Positions 6,641 through 14,078 of a stretch of DNA of 36,664 bases are shown here, piece after piece (positions within the stretch are counted from its first letter, which is position 1; every line of letters starts with the position of its first letter). The stretch comes from Bacteroidales bacterium. Lineage in GTDB: Bacteria > Bacteroidota > Bacteroidia > Bacteroidales > UBA932. Location of the stretch: positions 1-36,664 of the forward strand of contig JAQXOE010000045.1 in the NCBI GenBank assembly GCA_029098505.1. Direction: 5' to 3'. The translations under genes and the position numbers were made by a program. The notes below the pieces were generated by a model. It had not been told where the DNA came from. It saw nothing but the letters and a program-made list of their open reading frames with translations, and did no database searches.

Positions 6641-7939
6641 ATGGAAGAAAAACTGATATACATACTTTGCGGAATCGCGCTAATTGTTGCCGTTTGGGCA
6701 TTGACACATATTATTGTGACTCTGCGCTGGAAAGGACGGGCGGCGGAGGCTCTTGCGGGGAAGAAAAGCGCCGAGGCGGCGATTGAGGAATTGAGGCGGC
6801 AGAATATGGCGATCATCAGCGAGCTGAAGGAGCAGCACAAGGCCCATATTGAAGAGCTAAAAGCCCAGCACGAAAAGGACTTGGAGCAGGAATTGGCAAT
6901 AGTCAAGGCCGAAATGAGCGCTCGCACCGAAGAGCTGCTGAAGCTTCGCGAGGAGGCATTGACTCAAAAAGCGAAGGAAACATTTGACAATATCAGCGGC
7001 GACCTTGGGAAGGGGCTCAAGGATATGAAGGAGGCCTTCGAAAGCAACTGCCGTACGCAATTGAAGGATGCGGCGGAGATGAAGGAGAAGTTCGATTCGG
7101 CAGTGAAGAGCCTCGAGGAGCATAGCCGCAGCATAGGAGGAAAAGCTGATCATCTGGCAGAAGCGCTGCGGGGACAGAAAAAGCTTCAAGGCTGCTGGGG
7201 AGAGACTGTACTCGCGAATCTTCTTAATGCTGAGGGACTTGTGGAGGGGCGCGATTACGAGAAAGAAGCCAGCTTGAGGGATGAACTGGGCTTCCTGATA
7301 ACTAATGAGGACACTGAAAAGACTATGCGTCCCGATTTCATCCTGCACCTTCCGGATGACAATGATATTGTGATAGATGCGAAGGTATCTCTCGCAGCAT
7401 ACAGTGATTACGTAGAAGCAGAAAACGAGCAGGAACGAAGGGAGGCTTCAAAACGGAACCTGGCTTCGATACGCGAGCAGGTCAGGAAACTGGCGGGGAA
7501 AAGCTATGATAAATACTTACGGCCAAAGCACCGTATGCTCGACTACACCCTGATGTTCGTACCAAATTACCCGGCACTGCAGCTTGCCTACAATGAAGAC
7601 GGGAAATTATGGAGGGAGGCATATTCCCAAGGAGTTCTAATCTGCAGTGAAGAGACCATTATGCCTTTTCTCAGAATGATCAACATCGCCTGGACCAATG
7701 TCGAGCAGGCACGGAATCAGCAGCAGATCATAGCTGCAGCAGAGAGGATGGTGGAACGTGTAGCTGATTTTGCAAAGGCTCACGCTGAAATGGGTAACAA
7801 ACTCGCGGAAGCCACAAGGTATTACGACAGCTGTTCAGAGAAGCTGAAAGATTCAGGCAGGAGTATAGTGCAGTCGGCACGTCAGGTCATAAAACTCGGA
7901 GTACCTGCCAATCCAAAGAAAGCTCTTCCGTCAGAATAG
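6641..7939 (+). CDS. rmuC: DNA recombination protein RmuC
   Basis: A 432-residue protein. The start at 6641 is chosen because it follows an A/G-rich stretch and the -7 box and puts a transmembrane helix at residues 3-21; an upstream in-frame start has no support. After the anchor comes a long charged coiled coil (about 45-185), then the RmuC domain, a nuclease-like fold, with GCWGETVLANLL, RPDFILHLPD and IDAKVSLAAYSDYVEA (the D...DAK pattern) and, near the end, the block MFVPNYPALQ. RmuC limits DNA inversion between short repeats in E. coli; its exact reaction is not settled. Length and domain order are normal. It is transcribed alone and converges on comF. Confidence 0.92.
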   Translation: MEEKLIYILCGIALIVAVWALTHIIVTLRWKGRAAEALAGKKSAEAAIEELRRQNMAIISELKEQHKAHIEELKAQHEKDLEQELAIVKAEMSARTEELLKLREEALTQKAKETFDNISGDLGKGLKDMKEAFESNCRTQLKDAAEMKEKFDSAVKSLEEHSRSIGGKADHLAEALRGQKKLQGCWGETVLANLLNAEGLVEGRDYEKEASLRDELGFLITNEDTEKTMRPDFILHLPDDNDIVIDAKVSLAAYSDYVEAENEQERREASKRNLASIREQVRKLAGKSYDKYLRPKHRMLDYTLMFVPNYPALQLAYNEDGKLWREAYSQGVLICSEETIMPFLRMINIAWTNVEQARNQQQIIAAAERMVERVADFAKAHAEMGNKLAEATRYYDSCSEKLKDSGRSIVQSARQVIKLGVPANPKKALPSE

Positions 7940-7977
7940 GACAGCAACGCATCATCCGGCAGTTTTGCAGCAGTCCG

Positions 7978-8754
7978 TCAGGTAGCGCTCACAAAGGCAA
8001 GAGTAGCCACAGAAATTCGGACAGAAGGCGGCCAGACAGTACGAAGAGCCTCACGGCAGGCATTCAGCGTAGATCCGGTAGTAAAGGTGTCATCAACAAT
8101 CAGGACGTGACGAGGCATTTTGACCTTGCTTACGGACTTGGACAGGGCGAAAGCTCCACGTACATTTTCACCCTTCGTTTCGACCGAAACATTGATTTGG
8201 GACTGAGTATATCGCGTCCTGAGCAGCAGTTTAGAATTCATAGGAACGGCGAGGACTGAAGCCAGTTCCGAGGCTATCACTTCAGCTTGATTGTAACCTC
8301 TCTTCCGGCGTCGGCGCCAATGCAGGGGCACAGGAAGTATCAAATCAATATCGGAAAAGAATTCGGAGCCTTTCATTCTATCGGCCAACATTGCTGCAAA
8401 GAAACGGCCTGATGCTATACCGCCCTCGTATTTGAGATGACGCGGAATGCTCTTGTACGGGGATTCGGAGTTATAGAAGAAAAGGGATACAGCATAGGCA
8501 TAAGGCTCGTAAGGGATTGGGCTTGAAGTCGAAGAAAGGGCTTTCTGAATCTGCTCATTGAAACGGTCCGCCATCGGATTCCGGGATTGCTTCCAGAAAT
8601 GGGTCAATGGCAGGTCCATCAGGCATGAAGTGCAGATGCAGCGTTCATGCAAAAGGAGGGTTGAAGCGCAAACAACACAAAGGCGTGGCATCGCCATATC
8701 CAGCAATGCCACGCCGAAATCCTTGATCTTCAAGCCATTGAAAATCTTATCCAT
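7978..8754 (-). CDS. ComF-family phosphoribosyltransferase-like protein
   Basis: A 258-residue protein with an N-terminal four-cysteine zinc ribbon (CVVC near residue 26, CICTSC near 39) and a C-terminal phosphoribosyltransferase fold with the PRPP-binding motif VLIVDDTFTTGST. ComF proteins work in uptake or processing of single-stranded DNA during transformation in competent bacteria; most family members are untested, and the ligand is not known. Middle landmarks such as LPVPLHWRRRRKRGYNQAE are typical. It sits at the end of a minus-strand run with the DUF456 gene and pepP, 33 bp after the former. It appears complete. Confidence 0.88.
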   Translation of the reverse strand: MDKIFNGLKIKDFGVALLDMAMPRLCVVCASTLLLHERCICTSCLMDLPLTHFWKQSRNPMADRFNEQIQKALSSTSSPIPYEPYAYAVSLFFYNSESPYKSIPRHLKYEGGIASGRFFAAMLADRMKGSEFFSDIDLILPVPLHWRRRRKRGYNQAEVIASELASVLAVPMNSKLLLRTRYTQSQINVSVETKGENVRGAFALSKSVSKVKMPRHVLIVDDTFTTGSTLNACREALRTVWPPSVRISVATLAFVSAT

Positions 8755-8787
8755 CGCCTCAAACCAATCCGCACCAGACTACAAAGA

Positions 8788-9273
8788 CTATAGAAACACT
8801 ATTGTGTAATAGAACATCATACCGCAAGCAATAAGTTTCATTCCAGTACCGCAGAGGAAGCCCAGGAAAGCTCCGATTGAAGCCTTGAAAGACTGCCACG
8901 CTCCCCTGTCCTCAATGAAGAAATCCGCGAGAAAGGCTCCCAGAAGAGTACCCACGAAAATCCCGACAGGAGGAACCAGAAGACCGACTATCAGTCCGGC
9001 AATGGCCCCTCGCCCCGCAGTCTTGGTGCCGCCTGACACTCTGGTAAAATAGGACGGTACCACATAATCCAGAATAGTCACCACGACTGTCACGGCCAGC
9101 CAAATCATAAGGAAGCGGAGGCTCATTGGGTCTCCATCCTTGCCAGGTCCGTGGGTCAAGTAAGCCAGAAGCAGTCCTACCCAACTGATGGGTGGACCCG
9201 GAAGTCCCGGGACTATACTGCCGATAATACCGATTATTCCGGCAATTACTGCGAAAATACTTAGTGCAAGCAT
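8788..9273 (-). CDS. DUF456 membrane protein
   Basis: A 161-residue, strongly hydrophobic protein with about four membrane segments. It shows the DUF456 pattern: a glycine/proline-rich loop IVPGLPGPPISWVGLLLAYL early on, and a repeated glycine-rich membrane helix with GAIAGLIVGLLVPPVGIFVGTLLGAF (given here only as the family landmark) in the second half. Function is unknown; the small GxxxG-rich helices suggest oligomerisation or a channel. It lies 17 bp downstream of pepP and 33 bp upstream of comF on the same strand, so it probably shares their transcript. That association does not define its job. Confidence 0.85.
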   Translation of the reverse strand: MLALSIFAVIAGIIGIIGSIVPGLPGPPISWVGLLLAYLTHGPGKDGDPMSLRFLMIWLAVTVVVTILDYVVPSYFTRVSGGTKTAGRGAIAGLIVGLLVPPVGIFVGTLLGAFLADFFIEDRGAWQSFKASIGAFLGFLCGTGMKLIACGMMFYYTIVFL

Positions 9274-9290
9274 CGTCGTTCCGTATATTC

Positions 9291-10721
9291 TTATTTAGCC
9301 ATAGCAGCCTCAACGTCATCCGGCGCAATAGGCAAACGGTTTGCACCGAGTCTGCGTGCTCCGTCAGGAGTAATCAGAACGTCATCCTCGAGTCTGATTC
9401 CTCCGAAATCGTAGTAAGTCTTCAACTTGTCGTAATTGATGAAGTCCTTGCCCTGGCCGCTTACCTTCCAGCTTTCAATGAGGGCTGGGATGAAGTAGAT
9501 ACCAGGCTCGTCAGTGATAACATGTCCTGGCTCAAGAATGCGGGCCATTCTGAGGCTGCCAAGGCCGAGCTGTGATGAGCGGCTCTGTCCAGAACCGTAT
9601 CCTACGAGATTTTCTCCCAAATCTTCCATATCGTGGACGTCGATACCCATATTGTGTCCGAGTCCGTGAGGCATAAACAGACCTGCAACACCCTGAGCAA
9701 GCATCTCGTCAACATCACCCCTGACGAGCTCAAGAGACTTCAGGCCCTCAAGCATCTTTCTGGCCATTGCCAAATGGACATCGCGATAGGACGTACCAGG
9801 ACGGGAAAGCTCGAATGCAAGCTCATTGCACTCATACACAATCTGATAGATATCCCTCTGCTTTGAAGTGTACTTGCCTCCTGTAGGATAGGTACGGGTA
9901 AAGTCCGAAGCATAATGGTCATTGGACTCCAGGCCTGCATCAATGACCATCAGCCTGCCATCCTCAACCAGAGCATCGTGTGAGTGACAATGGAAAATCT
10001 CACCGTGCTGGGTAAGAATGGTGGCAAAGGAAACTCCCCAGCCCTTCGCGATTGCAAAGCCTTCCATTGCACCGACTATCTCCTGCTCCTTGATGCCGAG
10101 ACGGATATTGTCACGGGCAATGCTATGCATCTTCTGGCCGAGAGTACAAGCCTCGTCAATGAGAGCAATCTCCTGTTCCTCCTTGATCAGTCGGAGGGCG
10201 ATGACACTCTCAACCATTGGCAATGACGCTGCAGGACAGCCTGTCTTGCCCTTCGAGAAGGTATCTTCAGGTGCAAGTCCAGTCAGAGACGCGAGCTTCA
10301 TCGCCTGATAATAGCGGCTGGCAGGAAGGAAATGTATGCTTCTTCCTTGGGCCTTGGCCTTCGCAACAACCTCATCCAGAGCCGAATATGCTGCAGTATG
10401 TTCTACACCGACTTCAGCCGCCTGAGACGCCACAGAAGGTGTAGGGCCCATCCATATAATGTCATCTATAGTAAAATCATCTGCATAGACTGTTTCATCC
10501 CCGTTATCCAGGTCAATGGTGGCTGCAAAGCGGGGTTCATCGATTCCAAAGAAATAGATCCAGTTGCTGTCCTGACGGTATTTGTAGCAATTATCCCTAT
10601 ACTGTGCCGGAGCATCAACGTTACCAACGAAAAGGACCAGTCCGGATGCTCCGCGCGCCTTCATTCCGGCCACAAGAGCTGAGCGTCTTCTAGTGTAAGT
10701 CAGTTTATTGAACATATTCAT
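9291..10721 (-). CDS. pepP: aminopeptidase P (Xaa-Pro aminopeptidase, M24B)
   Basis: A 476-residue cytoplasmic metallopeptidase that removes the N-terminal residue from peptides whose second residue is proline. The N-terminal domain (about 1-170) has the family form (FVGN, NWIYFFGIDEP). The pita-bread catalytic domain carries all five metal ligands in order: Asp in MVIDAGLE, Asp in ASDFTRTYP, His in MPHGLGHNMG, Glu in ITDEPGIYF and Glu in GIRLEDDVL. The substrate His motif IFHCHSHD is also present. Full length. The promoter at 10755-10762 marks it as the first gene of the pepP-DUF456-comF run. Confidence 0.93.
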   Translation of the reverse strand: MNMFNKLTYTRRRSALVAGMKARGASGLVLFVGNVDAPAQYRDNCYKYRQDSNWIYFFGIDEPRFAATIDLDNGDETVYADDFTIDDIIWMGPTPSVASQAAEVGVEHTAAYSALDEVVAKAKAQGRSIHFLPASRYYQAMKLASLTGLAPEDTFSKGKTGCPAASLPMVESVIALRLIKEEQEIALIDEACTLGQKMHSIARDNIRLGIKEQEIVGAMEGFAIAKGWGVSFATILTQHGEIFHCHSHDALVEDGRLMVIDAGLESNDHYASDFTRTYPTGGKYTSKQRDIYQIVYECNELAFELSRPGTSYRDVHLAMARKMLEGLKSLELVRGDVDEMLAQGVAGLFMPHGLGHNMGIDVHDMEDLGENLVGYGSGQSRSSQLGLGSLRMARILEPGHVITDEPGIYFIPALIESWKVSGQGKDFINYDKLKTYYDFGGIRLEDDVLITPDGARRLGANRLPIAPDDVEAAMAK

Positions 10722-10754
10722 TCTGTCGGTTTCTGCTTAATCAACCGATAGAAG

Positions 10755-10785
10755 CAAATATATGAATTTTAACACTTCACACAAC
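10755..10785 (-). promoter_or_regulatory. promoter of the pepP run
   Basis: The minus strand has TATATTTG (10755-10762), a full TAnnTTTG match, 19 bp downstream of GTTG (10782-10785), close to the TTTG -33 element. It lies about 35 bp before the pepP start and just after the lipoprotein gene ends. Confidence 0.6.
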
Positions 10786-10794
10786 ATTCAAAGC

Positions 10795-12045
10795 CTATAA
10801 AATTTCAAAGGTAAGAAAGACATCCCCGAAATGTCCCTCAACATCGTTATATGCCTCGAAATATTTCCTGGAAACCTGCCCTCTCCAGACTATGTCATCC
10901 CTGCTGTTGAAAGGCAGGGAGATGTCGAATCCATAGCTCTTGGACTTGATTTTTACCATGGCTGAACAGTTCCAGCTGGTTCTGGTGCCGCCGTCATCCT
11001 CTGTTATCATCAAAGCCATATTCTCCAACTGTTCAGTCCATTCTGAAACCAACAGGGCATTGAACGGAAGCTTCTGGCCAAGCTGCGAACGCTTAACGGA
11101 AATCATAAAGTCAGTGATGCTCGGAACATAGAGTCTCAATTCAGCCTCCGTACTCGCTGTAAAATCCTCCACCGCCCCGCATTTGACGAAGAACTCCGAT
11201 GCACCTGCAAACCAGCAGTCATAATGTCTTATCATAGTGAAATCCTTGAGCAGCAGTGATTTGACCTTCTTCTCTTCAGAGTCTAACGGAACTGGCGAAG
11301 CCTCTCCTCCAGCTCTTGTCGAGGAAGTACCCGTTTCTGATAATCCTGCCCCGCTGCGCTTAGGGCTGACAATGATACTGCCTCCGCTGCCCCATGACGG
11401 GTCCTGGCGGCGCAGCAGCTCCAGAGATGTGTAGGCACTGTCGTCGTTTGAATTGATAACCCATACCGGCCTTTCCATAGCCATCTTCTCCGTCACGACC
11501 AGTTCCTCCACCACACCGTCCTCCCGGCGGAACCAGCCCACATTGGAAAGTGCCTCAACTCCCGGGTCGAAGGTAATGATGGGCGGAGTCTTCCCGTCCC
11601 AGGATGATGAATAAGGCCAATAGATCTGTGCGTCAGAGTCCATTATTGCCTCCAGGTACTCGTCTGCCGAAGGGCCTGCCTTAGTGGCATAATTGACCCG
11701 CACGTGCTCCTTTAGAAGTTCCCGCAGGGGATACGACCATTGCCCCGACTTTACCTCGGAGCCGCCAACTCCCTCTCCCGGGGCACTGAACAGCTGCGAC
11801 ATCGTGTATTCCTCATCATAGCCATTGGCCGAAGATGAGCTTACTGCCGAGAAGACTTCGTCCAGATGCTCCTGTTCCAGGGGAAGGGCTGAAAAGATGC
11901 CTGCAAGCTCGCTGAGAGACAGCTTTGAACTCAGGGGATCTTCGTCTTCAGTGTGTTTCTCGCAAGAGAGAGGGACCGCCATTATTGACAGCCCCAGAAG
12001 CAGCCACAGCTTGGCGGCTGCCCCGGCGACCGTAAAGTTTTTCAT
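10795..12045 (-). CDS. full-length lipoprotein of an uncharacterised Bacteroidales family
   Basis: A 416-residue product. The start at 12045 gives a proper lipoprotein signal (MKNFTVAGAAAKLW, hydrophobic core, lipobox PLSC followed by E). Residues of about 40-135 look helical and low in conservation. A conserved block follows (IYWPYSSSWDG, ITFDPG, then RPVWVINSNDD), then a Ser/Gly-rich linker near 215-250 and a C-terminal part rich in beta strands (LLLKDFTMIRHYDCWFAGAS, MITEDDGGTRTSWNC, PFNSRDDIVWRGQ). The gene at 137-814 shares the first conserved block but lacks the C-terminal half. No enzyme motif is recognised. The gene stands alone after the prmC terminator. Confidence 0.75.
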   Translation of the reverse strand: MKNFTVAGAAAKLWLLLGLSIMAVPLSCEKHTEDEDPLSSKLSLSELAGIFSALPLEQEHLDEVFSAVSSSSANGYDEEYTMSQLFSAPGEGVGGSEVKSGQWSYPLRELLKEHVRVNYATKAGPSADEYLEAIMDSDAQIYWPYSSSWDGKTPPIITFDPGVEALSNVGWFRREDGVVEELVVTEKMAMERPVWVINSNDDSAYTSLELLRRQDPSWGSGGSIIVSPKRSGAGLSETGTSSTRAGGEASPVPLDSEEKKVKSLLLKDFTMIRHYDCWFAGASEFFVKCGAVEDFTASTEAELRLYVPSITDFMISVKRSQLGQKLPFNALLVSEWTEQLENMALMITEDDGGTRTSWNCSAMVKIKSKSYGFDISLPFNSRDDIVWRGQVSRKYFEAYNDVEGHFGDVFLTFEIL

Positions 12046-12088
12046 AGCTCGATGTTCATAGTATGTCTGTTTCGTCTGCAAAGTGAAT

Positions 12089-12122
12089 GAAAAACAGCCG
12101 CTTTCCGAAAAAGAAAACGGCT
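12089..12122 (-). terminator. Rho-independent terminator after prmC
   Basis: On the minus strand AGCCGTTTTC and GAAAGCGGCT pair around a TTTTTCG loop (12096-12122) with one mismatch, followed by GTTTTTC. It lies 37 bp past the prmC stop and should end the PBP1A-ddl-prmC transcript. Confidence 0.75.
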
Positions 12123-12158
12123 AATCTTCAAAAACACTCGCAGGGCTACGCCGGAGGG

Positions 12159-13049
12159 CTATTTACGGAAGGAAACGAAACGGTTTTTATTATAAAAATC
12201 CTTTATGAGCCTCAATTCCCGGAATCCTGCATCCCTGAAAAGGGCCATCGTTTCATCTCCAAGGGCCTCATTGATCTCCACTATGCCCATCGCGCCCTCC
12301 CTTAGGAAACGGTCCGCCCATTTTGCTACTGCCCTGTAGAAGAGCAGGGGATCGTCATCACTCACAAAAAGAGCTATAGAAGGCTCATAATCAAGAACAT
12401 TGCTACGCATCAGGGGCTTTTCAGACTCCATGACATATGGCGGATTGCTGAGAATGAGATCGAATGGACCATACTCAAAATCCTGATCCGTATCCAGAAC
12501 ATCGCCCTGAACAAAGAGAGGGCGCGCATATGCGCTTTCCTCGATTTCGTGCCCAAACAGCTGAGAGGAGGCCACTTCCAGAGCCTTCTCCGAGACATCG
12601 ACTGCCACCACTTCGGCCATTGCCGGGGGCAATGCCAGAGTCCAGGCTATGCAGCCCGAGCCGGTACAAAGGTCGAGGACTCGCACGGATGATCCTTCGC
12701 CCCTTTCGGACCGCAGCCTGAGGATTTCTTTCACCGCTTCATTGACCAGAAGTTCAGTCTCTGGCCGCGGAATGAGCACATCCCGCGTCACCATGAAGCT
12801 GCGACCGCAGAAAGGAGCACTGCCGATAATATGCTGTATCGGCTCTCCCATTGCTAGACGGTCGATCGCAGCAGACATATCCTCCAGCTTATTATCCGGG
12901 ACAAGATATTGAGGCTCAATAATATGCGTATAGCTTTTGACTCCCAGTTCGTGTTCGCAGAGGAGATTGACCAGACTTCTGGCCTCAGGAACGGGATAAA
13001 GGCGCTCAAGGGCGGAAACAGCCTCTTTTATGAACTCGGACAGAAGCAT
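12159..13049 (-). CDS. prmC: release factor glutamine methyltransferase PrmC (HemK)
   Basis: A 296-residue SAM-dependent methyltransferase that modifies the glutamine of the GGQ motif in peptide chain release factors, aiding translation termination. The N-terminal helical domain (about 1-85) includes the PrmC block GEPIQHIIGSAPFCG and the following LIPRPETELLV. The Rossmann domain carries the SAM-binding VLDLCTGSGCIAW, an acidic VVAVDVSEKAL and the catalytic NPPY in LILSNPPYV. Length is normal. It is the last gene of a tight run, 9 bp after ddl, and is followed by a terminator. Confidence 0.95.
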   Translation of the reverse strand: MLLSEFIKEAVSALERLYPVPEARSLVNLLCEHELGVKSYTHIIEPQYLVPDNKLEDMSAAIDRLAMGEPIQHIIGSAPFCGRSFMVTRDVLIPRPETELLVNEAVKEILRLRSERGEGSSVRVLDLCTGSGCIAWTLALPPAMAEVVAVDVSEKALEVASSQLFGHEIEESAYARPLFVQGDVLDTDQDFEYGPFDLILSNPPYVMESEKPLMRSNVLDYEPSIALFVSDDDPLLFYRAVAKWADRFLREGAMGIVEINEALGDETMALFRDAGFRELRLIKDFYNKNRFVSFRK

Positions 13050-13058
13050 CGGAACCTA

Positions 13059-14075
13059 TCAGGAGTTTTCGATAATCTGGGAGAGGAAGGCCGTCATATC
13101 CATACCCGCGGTCCTGACCATCTTAGGAATGAGAGAAGCGCTGGTCATACCTGGTATGGTATTGATTTCCAAGAAATAAAGTCCGTCCTCAGCGAGTATG
13201 TAGTCTATTCTGACAACGCCCGAGCAGCCGAGCTGCTTGTAAATGCGGCAAGTGGTATCCTGCACGAGAGCTGTTTCCTCGGCGGATATCGGAGCAGGAC
13301 AGAGTTCCTGGCTCTTGCCGTTGTACTTGGCGTCATAATCGAAATACTCATTCTCCGTGACTATCTCAATAGGAGGGAGAGCTTTGACCTTTTCTCCATC
13401 GAAATACACTCCGCAGGTCAGCTCACGGCCGGAAATGCCCTGTTCGATGATGACCATAGGACCCTCTGAGAAGGCGAAATTCACAGCCGTCTCCAACTCA
13501 TCCACCGATTCCAGCTTGGTGATTCCGAAGCTGGAACCACCGTCGGTAGGTTTCACGAATACCGGGAAGCGTAGTTTCGAGCAAACCCTGTCCTTGAGGT
13601 CGCTGATGTCAGTTCCCTTGCGCACGAAGATGTCATGGGCGCAATGTACGAAGTCAACGTCACGAAGGTAATTCTTGCAGGCGAACTTGTCGAAGGCTAC
13701 AGCGCTGACAAAGGAATTGCAGCCGCTGTAAGGAATGCCCAGCATCTCGAAATAGCCCTGAAGGAGACCGTTCTCGCCCGGTCTGCCGTGCTGCATGATA
13801 TAGATGTAATCAAACATCACCTTTTCGCAATTGACAATTATGGAGCAATCCGTCTTGTCCACCTGAGGACGTGCGCCTTCAGGGAAGATGACGCGCATAG
13901 AGTGGCGCTTGCGGTATGCGACGAGCTCCCATTTGCCGAAGCGGGCCAGAATCTCATATACGTCGTAAATTTCTCCGTCAATACGTGATGCGGTAAACTC
14001 ACCGCTGCGGCAGGATACCTCCCATTCAGAAGAGTCGCTGCCGTAGAATACTGCTACAGAATTGTATTTAGCCAT
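13059..14075 (-). CDS. ddl: D-alanine--D-alanine ligase
   Basis: A 338-residue ATP-grasp enzyme that joins two D-alanines for the peptidoglycan stem peptide. Landmarks in order: the central block MQHGRPGENG...GYFEMLGIPYSG, an ATP-binding FPVFVKPTDGGSSFGI, a metal/substrate region EQGISGRELTCGVYFDG, YDAKY, and the C-terminal VRIDYIL...FLEINTIPGMTSASLIPKM. These cover the Mg-binding and D-Ala-binding residues. Start and length suit the family. The gene lies 3 bp after the PBP1A gene and 9 bp before prmC, so the precursor-making ligase is made with a cell-wall polymerase. Confidence 0.95.
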   Translation of the reverse strand: MAKYNSVAVFYGSDSSEWEVSCRSGEFTASRIDGEIYDVYEILARFGKWELVAYRKRHSMRVIFPEGARPQVDKTDCSIIVNCEKVMFDYIYIMQHGRPGENGLLQGYFEMLGIPYSGCNSFVSAVAFDKFACKNYLRDVDFVHCAHDIFVRKGTDISDLKDRVCSKLRFPVFVKPTDGGSSFGITKLESVDELETAVNFAFSEGPMVIIEQGISGRELTCGVYFDGEKVKALPPIEIVTENEYFDYDAKYNGKSQELCPAPISAEETALVQDTTCRIYKQLGCSGVVRIDYILAEDGLYFLEINTIPGMTSASLIPKMVRTAGMDMTAFLSQIIENS

Positions 14076-14078
14076 TTA